Below are positions 54,618-62,394 of a stretch of DNA of 64,000 bases, in pieces (within the stretch, counting starts at the first letter, position 1; each line of letters opens with the position of its first letter). The notes under the pieces were generated by a model that saw only the letters and a list, made by a program, of their open reading frames with translations, was not told the origin of the DNA and made no database searches. The stretch is from Gammaproteobacteria bacterium (GTDB lineage: Bacteria > Pseudomonadota > Gammaproteobacteria > Steroidobacterales > GCA-2729495): positions 62,001-126,000 of the forward strand of contig JASLMV010000004.1 in the NCBI GenBank assembly GCA_030746435.1, read 5' to 3'. A program made the translations under genes and the position numbers.

Positions 54618-57107
54618 ATGACTAGTGTCGGTTTTGCCTTGCGCAGCCTGAGCCGTGACTTCAAAGCCGGCGAATTGACTGTGTTACTGGCGGCGGTGGT
54701 AGTTGCGGTTACCTCGATGACCGCCGTCGGATTTTTTACTGATCGTGTTGCACGTGCCGTGCAGGCGCAGGCAGCGGAAACCCTTGCTGCCGACCTGGTA
54801 GTCAGTTCACCTGCCGTAATAGACCCGGAGTACCTGGCGCTCGGTAAAGAATCCGGGTTGAGCACCGCCAGCACTTTTGGTTTTCCGACGGTCGCGCAGG
54901 CCGGGGACGAACGCAGCCTGACCATGGTCAATGCCGTAAGTGAAGGCTACCCGCTGCGGGGTGAGGTGCGTATCGCCGATGAAATGTTCGGCACGCCTTA
55001 CAAAGCGACCAGTGTTCCGGAGCCCGGCACCGCCTGGGCAGAGGCGGGTGTGCTGGCGCGCCTGAATGTCGATATCGGGGGGGAAATCCAACTGGGGTCT
55101 GCCGTATTCCGCATCACACGGGTTCTGGAGTTCAGACCCGACCAGAGCATGGGCTTTCTGGGCATGGCGCCGTCCCTGCTCGTTAACATCGAAGACGTGC
55201 CTGCCATGAATGTCGTCAAGGCCGGCAGCCGCGTCAATTACAGGCAACTTTATGCAGGGCCGCCTGTAAACGTGCAGGCATTCAGCCGCGATCTGAAAGT
55301 GCAGGTAAAAGATGAGGAGCGGGTCAGGACAGTTGATGACGCCAGCGAACAGATTACAGCTGCCATCGATCGTGCCCGGCGCTTTCTTACACTAGCATCC
55401 CTGGTAACCGTCATCCTGGCAGCGGTTGCAACGGCAATGGCGGCGCGCCGGTATGCACTCCGTCACCTGGATACGGTCGCACTCGTAAAAAGTATCGGTG
55501 CTACCCAGAGTTTTATTCAGCGCAGCACAATGTTGCAGCTTGCTATCATTGTTGCGGGCACGGCGTTCTTCGGCACATTGCTTGGATACGCGGCACAGAA
55601 TGTGTTGTCGGTGCTGCTAAACCAACTGACACCGTTTGCATTGCCCGAGCCGTCAATGCGTGCTTCTGCCCTTGGACTCGTAACCGCCGTTACGATTGCG
55701 GTCGGGTTCGCATTACCGCACCTCCTTCAGCTTAAGACCACACCGCCGCTGCGCGTCCTGCGGCGTGACGCATCGCCACCTCCGCTGCGCTCCGGGGTGG
55801 TTTACTGTGTTGCGCTTGGTGCGCTGTTTGCCATGATCTGGTCGATAGTGCAGCAACTGATACTGCTGCTCTGGATCATCGCCGGACTTTTGGTGACAGC
55901 TTCTATCTCCCTGTTAGCCGGTTGGATACTGGTGCGTATATTTACCCGCTTCCGCGGCGCCGGTGGCGTGGCCTGGCGTTACGGGCTGGCCAATATTTCC
56001 CGGCGTGGTAGTGAAAGCGTCGTGCAGATCGTGGCCTTTGGACTCAGCCTGATGGTCCTTCTGTTATTGACCCTGGTCAGGAATGACCTGCTAAATGATT
56101 GGCGGCGAACCCTACCGGAAGATGCGCCTAACTATTTCATGTTCAACATTGACCCGGAAGACTGGGACGGAATCAGCGCGCTGCTGGAAGATGAGTTGGG
56201 CGAAGTACCGGATTTCTTGCCCCTTATTCGCGGCCGTATGAGCAGCGTAAATGGCGTACCAGTAAGCGACTACGAGTTTCCCAGCGGCCAGGGCAGGGGA
56301 TTTAATCGGCGCGAAGCAAACCTGACCTGGGCGGCCGAGTTGCCGGAAAGCAATAAGCTTGTCGCAGGCCAATGGTGGGGCGAGGACTACGATGGTGCGC
56401 TGCAGGTTTCGCTGGAAGACAGGTTTGCGGCCAGCATCGGTGTATCCGTCGGCGACACAATCGGGTTCGACATCGGCGGTGAAGAGATTATTGCCCCGGT
56501 AACAAGCTTACGATTCGTACAGTGGGATTCGCTGGATCCAAATTTTTACCTAATCTTTTCACCGGGTGAAGTGCGCAGGTTGCCCCAGACTTATTTGAGC
56601 AGTTTGTATCTTGCAGATGATAAACGCTCAGTTTTAAAAATGCTGTTGCAGCGTTATCCGTCGGTTACGCTGCTTGATCTTGAGGTGATGCTTGCACAGG
56701 TGCGTGACATCATTGATAAGGCATCCGCAGCTGTGCAGTACGTGTTTCTCTTTACCTTGCTGGCAGGAGTCGTGGTTCTGTTGGCAGCCATCCAGGTAAC
56801 CCGTGACGAGCGACGCTTTGAAAGCGCCATACTGCATACGCTGGGTGCACGCCGCCGCCAGATACTGCAGGGTATAGCTGCTGAATTCATAGCGCTCGGC
56901 GGTCTCGCCGGTTTTCTTGCCGCGCTCGGGGCGAGTGCTGTTGGTTACGTGCTGGCAACCCGGGTGTTCAACCTTAGCTACGAAATCAATCCGGTGTTAT
57001 GGCTGGTGGGCTTGCTGAGCGGTGCGGTCATCGTTGGATTGACAGGTACGCTTGCAACCCGCAAGGCGGTCAACGAACCGCCGGTTCGCGTACTGCGCAA
57101 TGGTTAG
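54618..57107 (+). CDS. ybbP: ABC transporter permease, YbbP/FtsX-like
   Basis: 829 residues with about ten membrane helices: one near the N-terminus, a large periplasmic domain, three helices (about 250-380), a middle pair, a second periplasmic domain and a final FtsX-type trio (about 695-820). RFLTLASLVTVILAAVATAM and the C-terminal VQYVFLFTLLAGVVVLLAAI are typical. The final residues (EPPVRVLRNG) are conserved in YbbP homologues. Works with YbbA in the inner membrane. Confidence 0.92.
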   Translation: MTSVGFALRSLSRDFKAGELTVLLAAVVVAVTSMTAVGFFTDRVARAVQAQAAETLAADLVVSSPAVIDPEYLALGKESGLSTASTFGFPTVAQAGDERSLTMVNAVSEGYPLRGEVRIADEMFGTPYKATSVPEPGTAWAEAGVLARLNVDIGGEIQLGSAVFRITRVLEFRPDQSMGFLGMAPSLLVNIEDVPAMNVVKAGSRVNYRQLYAGPPVNVQAFSRDLKVQVKDEERVRTVDDASEQITAAIDRARRFLTLASLVTVILAAVATAMAARRYALRHLDTVALVKSIGATQSFIQRSTMLQLAIIVAGTAFFGTLLGYAAQNVLSVLLNQLTPFALPEPSMRASALGLVTAVTIAVGFALPHLLQLKTTPPLRVLRRDASPPPLRSGVVYCVALGALFAMIWSIVQQLILLLWIIAGLLVTASISLLAGWILVRIFTRFRGAGGVAWRYGLANISRRGSESVVQIVAFGLSLMVLLLLTLVRNDLLNDWRRTLPEDAPNYFMFNIDPEDWDGISALLEDELGEVPDFLPLIRGRMSSVNGVPVSDYEFPSGQGRGFNRREANLTWAAELPESNKLVAGQWWGEDYDGALQVSLEDRFAASIGVSVGDTIGFDIGGEEIIAPVTSLRFVQWDSLDPNFYLIFSPGEVRRLPQTYLSSLYLADDKRSVLKMLLQRYPSVTLLDLEVMLAQVRDIIDKASAAVQYVFLFTLLAGVVVLLAAIQVTRDERRFESAILHTLGARRRQILQGIAAEFIALGGLAGFLAALGASAVGYVLATRVFNLSYEINPVLWLVGLLSGAVIVGLTGTLATRKAVNEPPVRVLRNG

Positions 57108-57136
57108 ACCGGCCACCGGTTAGAGTCCGGTCCCGA

Positions 57137-57571
57137 ATGAACAAAAAGGCAAGGGAAAAGCTGTCCTGCGGAATAGTCATTGTCCGGAAAACAGCCGAGG
57201 GCCCCCTCCTGCTCATGCTTCGTGCTTTCAATCACTGGGACTTCCCCAAGGGTATGCTTAAAGAAGGAGAAACGCCCAGGCAGGCAGCGTTGCGTGAAGT
57301 AGCGGAGGAATCGACCATTACGGAGATCGAATTTGCCTGGGGCGATGCCAGTCTGGATACCGGGCCATACGGTCGCAGCAAAACGGCAAGGTACTTTATT
57401 GGTGTTACCAGCCAGGAAGCGGTGACCCTGCCGGTCAATCCGGAGATAGGTCGCCCGGAGCATCATGAATGGCGCTGGCTGAGTTTGAACGAAGCGCGAA
57501 GTCTTGTAACACCCCGTGTAGAGCTTGTACTCGACTGGGCTGAGAAGCAGATGAATAATCTGCCCGAATAA
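57137..57571 (+). CDS. NUDIX hydrolase, diadenosine-tetraphosphatase-like
   Basis: 144 residues from the ATG at 57137; the longer open frame lies within the permease gene. HWDFPKG before the Nudix box and the overall length resemble asymmetric Ap4A hydrolases. The box is G-x5-E-x7-REVAEESTI, in which the usual Gly near the end (EExG) is Thr. Catalytic Glu residues are present. Substrate cannot be fixed from sequence. It ends 3 bp before the next gene. Confidence 0.87.
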   Translation: MNKKAREKLSCGIVIVRKTAEGPLLLMLRAFNHWDFPKGMLKEGETPRQAALREVAEESTITEIEFAWGDASLDTGPYGRSKTARYFIGVTSQEAVTLPVNPEIGRPEHHEWRWLSLNEARSLVTPRVELVLDWAEKQMNNLPE

Positions 57572-57574
57572 CGG

Positions 57575-58240
57575 ATGAATATAGCCATGAAGAATAGAAT
57601 TGTGAAAATACCTTTATTCCTGCTCGCCTTGTTATGGGGCAGTGTTATCTTTTCGGCAGGACACAATCAGTCGGAGGAGAAAGCGGTGGCACAGAATCAG
57701 GAACTAACAGCTGAAATCGATGCTGCGCTAAATGAATATGCGGCGCTCTGGGACGAGCAGAACCCGGCCGGATTGATTGCGCTATGGGATCAGAATGACC
57801 CTGAGCCTTTTTATCTTGCAGAAGAGCAGGATGAGTGGCGAATTGGTTGGGATCAGGTTAAAGACTACTGGAACCCTGAAGGGCCCAGCAACATGACTTC
57901 TATACGAATGCGCTTTGACGGGGTTCAGGCTCGGGCGCTCTCCGATGACCTGGCCTTTGCAAAATTCTGGATTCGATTCGATACAAAGATGAAATTCATG
58001 CCGAACCCAATTGGTACAGATGCACGTGCCAGCGCAATATTTCGCAAAACCGAATATGGCTGGCGTCTTATTACATGGGCCGAGTCACCGGGCTCACCCA
58101 TTCTTTACGTACAGAGGCTATACAACCAGCACAAGCTTGAGGGTGAAAAATCACCAATACCCTATATTCACGAGCTCTATGAAAGGCATACTCGTGATGA
58201 CTTTGCTACATATATGGAATCACACAGCAAAGGGGAATAG
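57575..58240 (+). CDS. Secreted NTF2-like (SnoaL/DUF4440-type) protein, function unknown
   Basis: 221 residues with a signal peptide (hydrophobic 12-27). ATG at 57575; a second ATG at 57587 is equally possible. The mature part has the NTF2 pattern: an initial helix with EIDAALNEYAALWDEQNPAG, then LIALWDQN and alternating strands (LAFAKFWIRFDTKM, SAIFRKTEYGWRLITW). Such domains bind small ligands or act as isomerases. The last 40 residues are a helical extension. It ends exactly where the convergent dehydrogenase gene ends. Confidence 0.75.
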   Translation: MNIAMKNRIVKIPLFLLALLWGSVIFSAGHNQSEEKAVAQNQELTAEIDAALNEYAALWDEQNPAGLIALWDQNDPEPFYLAEEQDEWRIGWDQVKDYWNPEGPSNMTSIRMRFDGVQARALSDDLAFAKFWIRFDTKMKFMPNPIGTDARASAIFRKTEYGWRLITWAESPGSPILYVQRLYNQHKLEGEKSPIPYIHELYERHTRDDFATYMESHSKGE

Positions 58241-59218
58241 TCAGCAAATCCGGTTGCGTTCTTCGCCATTAGCGAAGGCTTTGATATTAGTGACGATTTC
58301 GTCCAGCGCGCGTTGTCTTGCCTCACGTGCGCTCCATGCGATATGTGGCGTAATAATCAGATTCGGTAATTGAACATCCAGTAAGGGATCGCCGCGCACA
58401 GGCGGTTCTTCCTCGAGTACGTCTATACCCGCGCCGGCAATTTCCTCGTTCTGTAAAGCGTTGACGAGCGCTACAGAATCGACCAGCCCGCCGCGTGCCG
58501 TGTTTATCAGCAACGCGTTACGTTTCATTTGCTCTAATGCTGCCGCATCGATGATATGTAGTGTGTCATCGTTGAGGGGGCAGTGCAGGCTTACGACATC
58601 GGACTGCTCAAACAGCTCCTCCAGGGGTAAACGCGGCACACTCTGGCCGGATTTGCCCGGCGCTGCAGCAGTACGCCAGGGGAGGCGTGCAGCGATAACA
58701 CGCATACCGAAAGCCCGCGCGACACCGGCGACCCCGCTGCCCAGCTCGCCCAGGCCAATAAGCCCGAGTGTTTGGCCGTGCAGTTCGCGAAACGGCGGGT
58801 CAAGCAAACAGAACTGGTCGTTCTTTTGCCAGTCGCCGGCGCCGATCTGCTCGCGTTGCCGCAGCAGGTTTTGGTTGAGTGCAAGGAGTAGCGCAAATAC
58901 GTGCTGTACTACTGAGGGAGTGCAGTACTCGCGTATATTGCTTACCGCTATCCCACGTTCGCGGGCAGCCTCTATATTGACGTTGTCGACGCCAGTTGCC
59001 GCCAGGCAAATCAGTTTCAACCGGGGCGACTGGTCCATCTCCGCAGCATCCAGCCTGAGTTTGTTAACGACCACTACCTCAGCATCGCTGACCCGATCCA
59101 GGTATTCGTCTTTTTCGGTTACCGGCCACGTGTCTACGCCCGTAAGCTCGCGTTCCAGTTTTTCCAGGTCAAGATCGGCAGGACGCAGTGAATCGAAATC
59201 GAGAAAGACCGTTTTCAT
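58241..59218 (-). CDS. D-2-hydroxyacid dehydrogenase, glycerate/hydroxypyruvate type
   Basis: 325 residues. NAD-binding GLIGLGELGSGVA, then the catalytic Arg (LINTARGGLVD), Glu (GIDVLEEEPP) and His (ITPHIAWS). The segment CLAATGVDNVNIEAARERGI is close to HprA-type hydroxypyruvate/glycerate dehydrogenases. Followed upstream by ppc at 18 bp on the same strand, suggesting co-transcription. Substrate preference is inferred. Confidence 0.9.
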   Translation of the reverse strand: MKTVFLDFDSLRPADLDLEKLERELTGVDTWPVTEKDEYLDRVSDAEVVVVNKLRLDAAEMDQSPRLKLICLAATGVDNVNIEAARERGIAVSNIREYCTPSVVQHVFALLLALNQNLLRQREQIGAGDWQKNDQFCLLDPPFRELHGQTLGLIGLGELGSGVAGVARAFGMRVIAARLPWRTAAAPGKSGQSVPRLPLEELFEQSDVVSLHCPLNDDTLHIIDAAALEQMKRNALLINTARGGLVDSVALVNALQNEEIAGAGIDVLEEEPPVRGDPLLDVQLPNLIITPHIAWSAREARQRALDEIVTNIKAFANGEERNRIC

Positions 59219-59236
59219 TGTGGCAGTGACCGGAAG

Positions 59237-61930
59237 CTAGCCTGAGGTCTGCAGGCCCCTGGAAATACCGTTAACGCTGGCTATCAGGGCAGTAAGCAGA
59301 GACTGGTCCCGGCAACCGCCTGCCCGCCAGCGCCGCAGTAGTTCGATCTGCAACAGGCTCATCGGATCGACATAGGGGTTGCGTAGGCGGATTGACCGGC
59401 GCAGCGTATTATTTTTTTCGAGCAGGACTTTTTGTTCACGTATGTCCAGTAGCGTATTCACACTGAGTTGGAACTCTTTTTCTATCGATGGGAAATATTT
59501 GTCATGGAGTTCGCTGCTGGCAAGCCCGGAATAGTGAGCCGCTATTCCGGGATCTGCAATTGATAGTGCAATTTCGACATCGCTGATCAGGCGTCTGAAA
59601 AATGGCCATTCCTTCACCATGTCTCGCACAAATTGCTCACCGTGAGCGGCTATCGCGTTGCTCAGGCCGCTGCCGAAGCCGTACCACGCGGGTAGCATGT
59701 GCCGGCTCTGAGCCCATGCAAATGCCCATGGAACATCTCGCCGGAGTTGTGCATTATCGAAGCCTTCCTCGGCCGCGTGCATGCCAATACGCATTTCCTC
59801 AATTACGTCAATGGGTGTGGCCGCCCTGAAGTATTCCGCAAAACTCCCGTCACCGCTGAACAGGCCCTGGTAAACCTTGTCTCCCGATATGGCAATCGTA
59901 TTCATCGCATCTGACATTGCCGCCATACCCGATGTTTTGCTGTCGATACCAGCTGTAGCCGTTACGACTGAGCTGAAAGCTTTTTCGAGTGTGCGAAACG
60001 CGATTCCCCTTACGCCATAACGCTCGTTGACCGCCTCACCGTGTTCGGTCGCGCGCAGATGACCACAAGCAATGCCGTCGGCAATTCCACCGCGGCCCGA
60101 CAGGCTGCCGCGGCCATGGAAAAGGGTGTAGTCGATATTGCGTACGGCAAAAATGTCGCCTAGTTCCGTGTGCGCCTTTTGCAGGTTCCATCTGGATGCG
60201 GCCACGCCGCCGTCGCTGCTCGCTTCCGATGTACTCAGCATTACTGCTTGCCGCGAACCCCGTGCCTGCAGGTGTCGTTGATAGTAGGGGTCGTCAAGGG
60301 TTGCCGCCATTAGCGATGCGGCCTTCAGGAGTTCGGGGCTGGATTCACATGTTGGGGCAACGTCGAGTGGCACATACCCCTCCGGGGTTCTCAGGTCTGC
60401 CCAGCGTGCCAGTAGTAGGGCAGCAAGCAGGTCGTCCGGGCCAGCACAGTGCCGTACCAGCAGAAGCCCTATTGCATTCTTGCCGTATTTGCGCCGGCAA
60501 TAGGAGATGGCCGTAAAGAGTGCCAGCAAACGTTTGGCGTCGTTATCGGGCTCGATGCTGGGTGAATCGTTGTTTTCGAGTACGGTGCGCAGCCGTTCGG
60601 TACGTTGCGCAGGCGGTTGGGAATCCCAGTCGTCCTCACCAAGGCAGTAACCAACCACTTTTTGCAGGTCCGCGGCATTATGGCGTATGTCGAGCGATAA
60701 AAAGTGAAAACCGAAAGTCTCAGCTCGCCTGATTAATCGTTTAACCGCAAACAGCCCGGCATATGTTCCCTTGCGGTTTGCAAGGCTGGTGGCTATGAGC
60801 TGCAGATCTGCGACGAACTGATCCGAGGATTCGTAGGGAAAGGCTGCATCGTCATAGGTTGCCTGCAGGCGTTCACTTATCAGCCGTAACAGCATCCTGT
60901 AGGGCATGCTGCGATAACGATGGGGAGTGGAACCGCTGACATTCGGAAACTGTTTCGAATAAGACTCTATCCGTTCGCTTACGGCGTCATCTATATCGAT
61001 GCGGCTGGAACTCTGGCTGAGTTTCTCTGCGAGGTCCTGACAATCACGGTAGTACAGATCGAGGATCAGTGATCGCTGACGGGCCAGCGTGTCACGTACG
61101 ATGCGTGCTGATATCTCATTACTGCTCGATACGTCGCCGCCTATCCAGGATGCAAAATGAAGCAGATTCGGTAAGGGTTTGCGACTGGTCGATTCTCCGT
61201 ACACCGCGACACGTGCTGCGGTGATTCCCTCGAAAAAAGGCGGAACCATACGATAGATAACATCAGTCAGGAAAAACAGCATGTGTTCCAGTTCATCGAA
61301 GACGGTCAGGCCTTCTGAGGGGCTTTCTTCGGTTTGCCAGATCGCGGTGATATCGGCCCGAATGCTTTCAAAGCATGCATTGGCTTCCTGGGGCGTGAGT
61401 GCCGGGTTCTGCATATCGACCATTCGGCGCACAATATTCTGTTGTTTGCGCAGTACGGTGCGGCGGGTCGTTTCGGTCGGGTGGGCGGTAAATACGGGTT
61501 CGATCTCCAGTTGCTGCAGTATCTCGTCGACGGTACCGGCTTCAAAACCTGCTTCATGCAGCCTGTGGAAGGTTTCATCCAGCGACCGAGGCTGGCGCTG
61601 AGCTGAATCTTTAAGGTAATCACGCCGGCGACGAATTCGGTGTACCTGCTCGGCGGTATTCACGACCTGAAAGTAAGTCGAGAAAGCGCGCACGATATCC
61701 CTGGCTGCAGTTGCATTCATTTTTTCCAGCAATGCATCGAGTTTTGCACTGGCATTTGCATCACCCTCGCGGCGGCCGATGGCAAGCTGACGTGCAGATT
61801 CGACGGTCTTGTAAAGTGCTTCACCTCCCTGCTCTATGAGTAGCTCGCCTACCATATTGCCGAGCGCACGCACATCCTTTCGCAGCGCCTCGTCTTTCTC
61901 TGCAAAATGAATGTCCTGCCGTTTTTCCAT
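59237..61930 (-). CDS. ppc: Phosphoenolpyruvate carboxylase homologue with altered catalytic signatures
   Basis: 897 residues from the ATG at 61930, with AGGA 11 nt upstream; ATGs further upstream (61963) lack support. Overall length and many blocks are PEPC-like: VFTAHPTETTRRT with the catalytic His, SWIGGD, FLSLDIRHNA. Several hallmarks differ, however. The usual G-Y-S-D-S-x-K-D reads STSEASSD, FHGRGG reads FHGRGS, TxQGE reads TEHGE, and the near-invariant C-terminal QNTG reads QTSG. The frame is intact. It may be a divergent but active enzyme or a repurposed paralogue. Confidence 0.85.
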   Translation of the reverse strand: MEKRQDIHFAEKDEALRKDVRALGNMVGELLIEQGGEALYKTVESARQLAIGRREGDANASAKLDALLEKMNATAARDIVRAFSTYFQVVNTAEQVHRIRRRRDYLKDSAQRQPRSLDETFHRLHEAGFEAGTVDEILQQLEIEPVFTAHPTETTRRTVLRKQQNIVRRMVDMQNPALTPQEANACFESIRADITAIWQTEESPSEGLTVFDELEHMLFFLTDVIYRMVPPFFEGITAARVAVYGESTSRKPLPNLLHFASWIGGDVSSSNEISARIVRDTLARQRSLILDLYYRDCQDLAEKLSQSSSRIDIDDAVSERIESYSKQFPNVSGSTPHRYRSMPYRMLLRLISERLQATYDDAAFPYESSDQFVADLQLIATSLANRKGTYAGLFAVKRLIRRAETFGFHFLSLDIRHNAADLQKVVGYCLGEDDWDSQPPAQRTERLRTVLENNDSPSIEPDNDAKRLLALFTAISYCRRKYGKNAIGLLLVRHCAGPDDLLAALLLARWADLRTPEGYVPLDVAPTCESSPELLKAASLMAATLDDPYYQRHLQARGSRQAVMLSTSEASSDGGVAASRWNLQKAHTELGDIFAVRNIDYTLFHGRGSLSGRGGIADGIACGHLRATEHGEAVNERYGVRGIAFRTLEKAFSSVVTATAGIDSKTSGMAAMSDAMNTIAISGDKVYQGLFSGDGSFAEYFRAATPIDVIEEMRIGMHAAEEGFDNAQLRRDVPWAFAWAQSRHMLPAWYGFGSGLSNAIAAHGEQFVRDMVKEWPFFRRLISDVEIALSIADPGIAAHYSGLASSELHDKYFPSIEKEFQLSVNTLLDIREQKVLLEKNNTLRRSIRLRNPYVDPMSLLQIELLRRWRAGGCRDQSLLTALIASVNGISRGLQTSG

Positions 61931-62193
61931 TACGGCCGTTTCCTGTGGCACTGAGGATTGCATATGAAGATAGCCCGTTTGGGAGATTTGCCGGATATAG
62001 CTCAGGCAGTAAATCTTAAGGCCCGGCGCCCGCATAGGGAAGCAGCAGTGCTGTGCAAAAACCCTGTATCCGGACGCAATTAACTAAACAGCGAAGCACA
62101 CACCGCTACCCGCTGGCGTATCTGCTGATACCATCGCAATGTATAGCGGTGTTCCGCAGCTTAACGTTATCGACCTGACCAGCCTGTCCCGAG

Positions 62194-62260
62194 CGGCCGG
62201 CGTACGGACTGCCGGCCGGGAACCGGTTCGCAGTCTGGAGCAGTTTATTGTTAAAACAAT
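62194..62260. promoter_or_regulatory. Inverted repeats in the ppc/SLC13 divergent gap
   Basis: In the 464-bp gap between the divergent ppc and permease starts I see a GC-rich perfect 8-bp stem, CGGCCGGC (62194-62201) / GCCGGCCG (62211-62218), the palindrome AACCGGTT (62221-62228), and ATTGTT-AA-AACAAT (62247-62260), which looks like an operator. Promoters for both genes must lie here. The rest of the gap contains no recognisable gene; a plus-strand 80-codon frame has no support. Confidence 0.35.
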
Positions 62261-62394
62261 GACTTATAGGCGTACCAGTGGGGAAAACCACGCTATGCGG
62301 CGTTGCGGGATTAAAATAATCTTGCTATTTATTTTCCCCATTCGCCATATCAGGCGCTTTCCATTAACGCGGTATTTTTAGACAGGACTGCATA

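Noticed and set aside
62139-62381. 80-codon plus-strand frame in the ppc-permease gap
   Set aside because: No Shine-Dalgarno sequence or domain, rare-codon rich and overlapping inverted repeats; likely non-coding.
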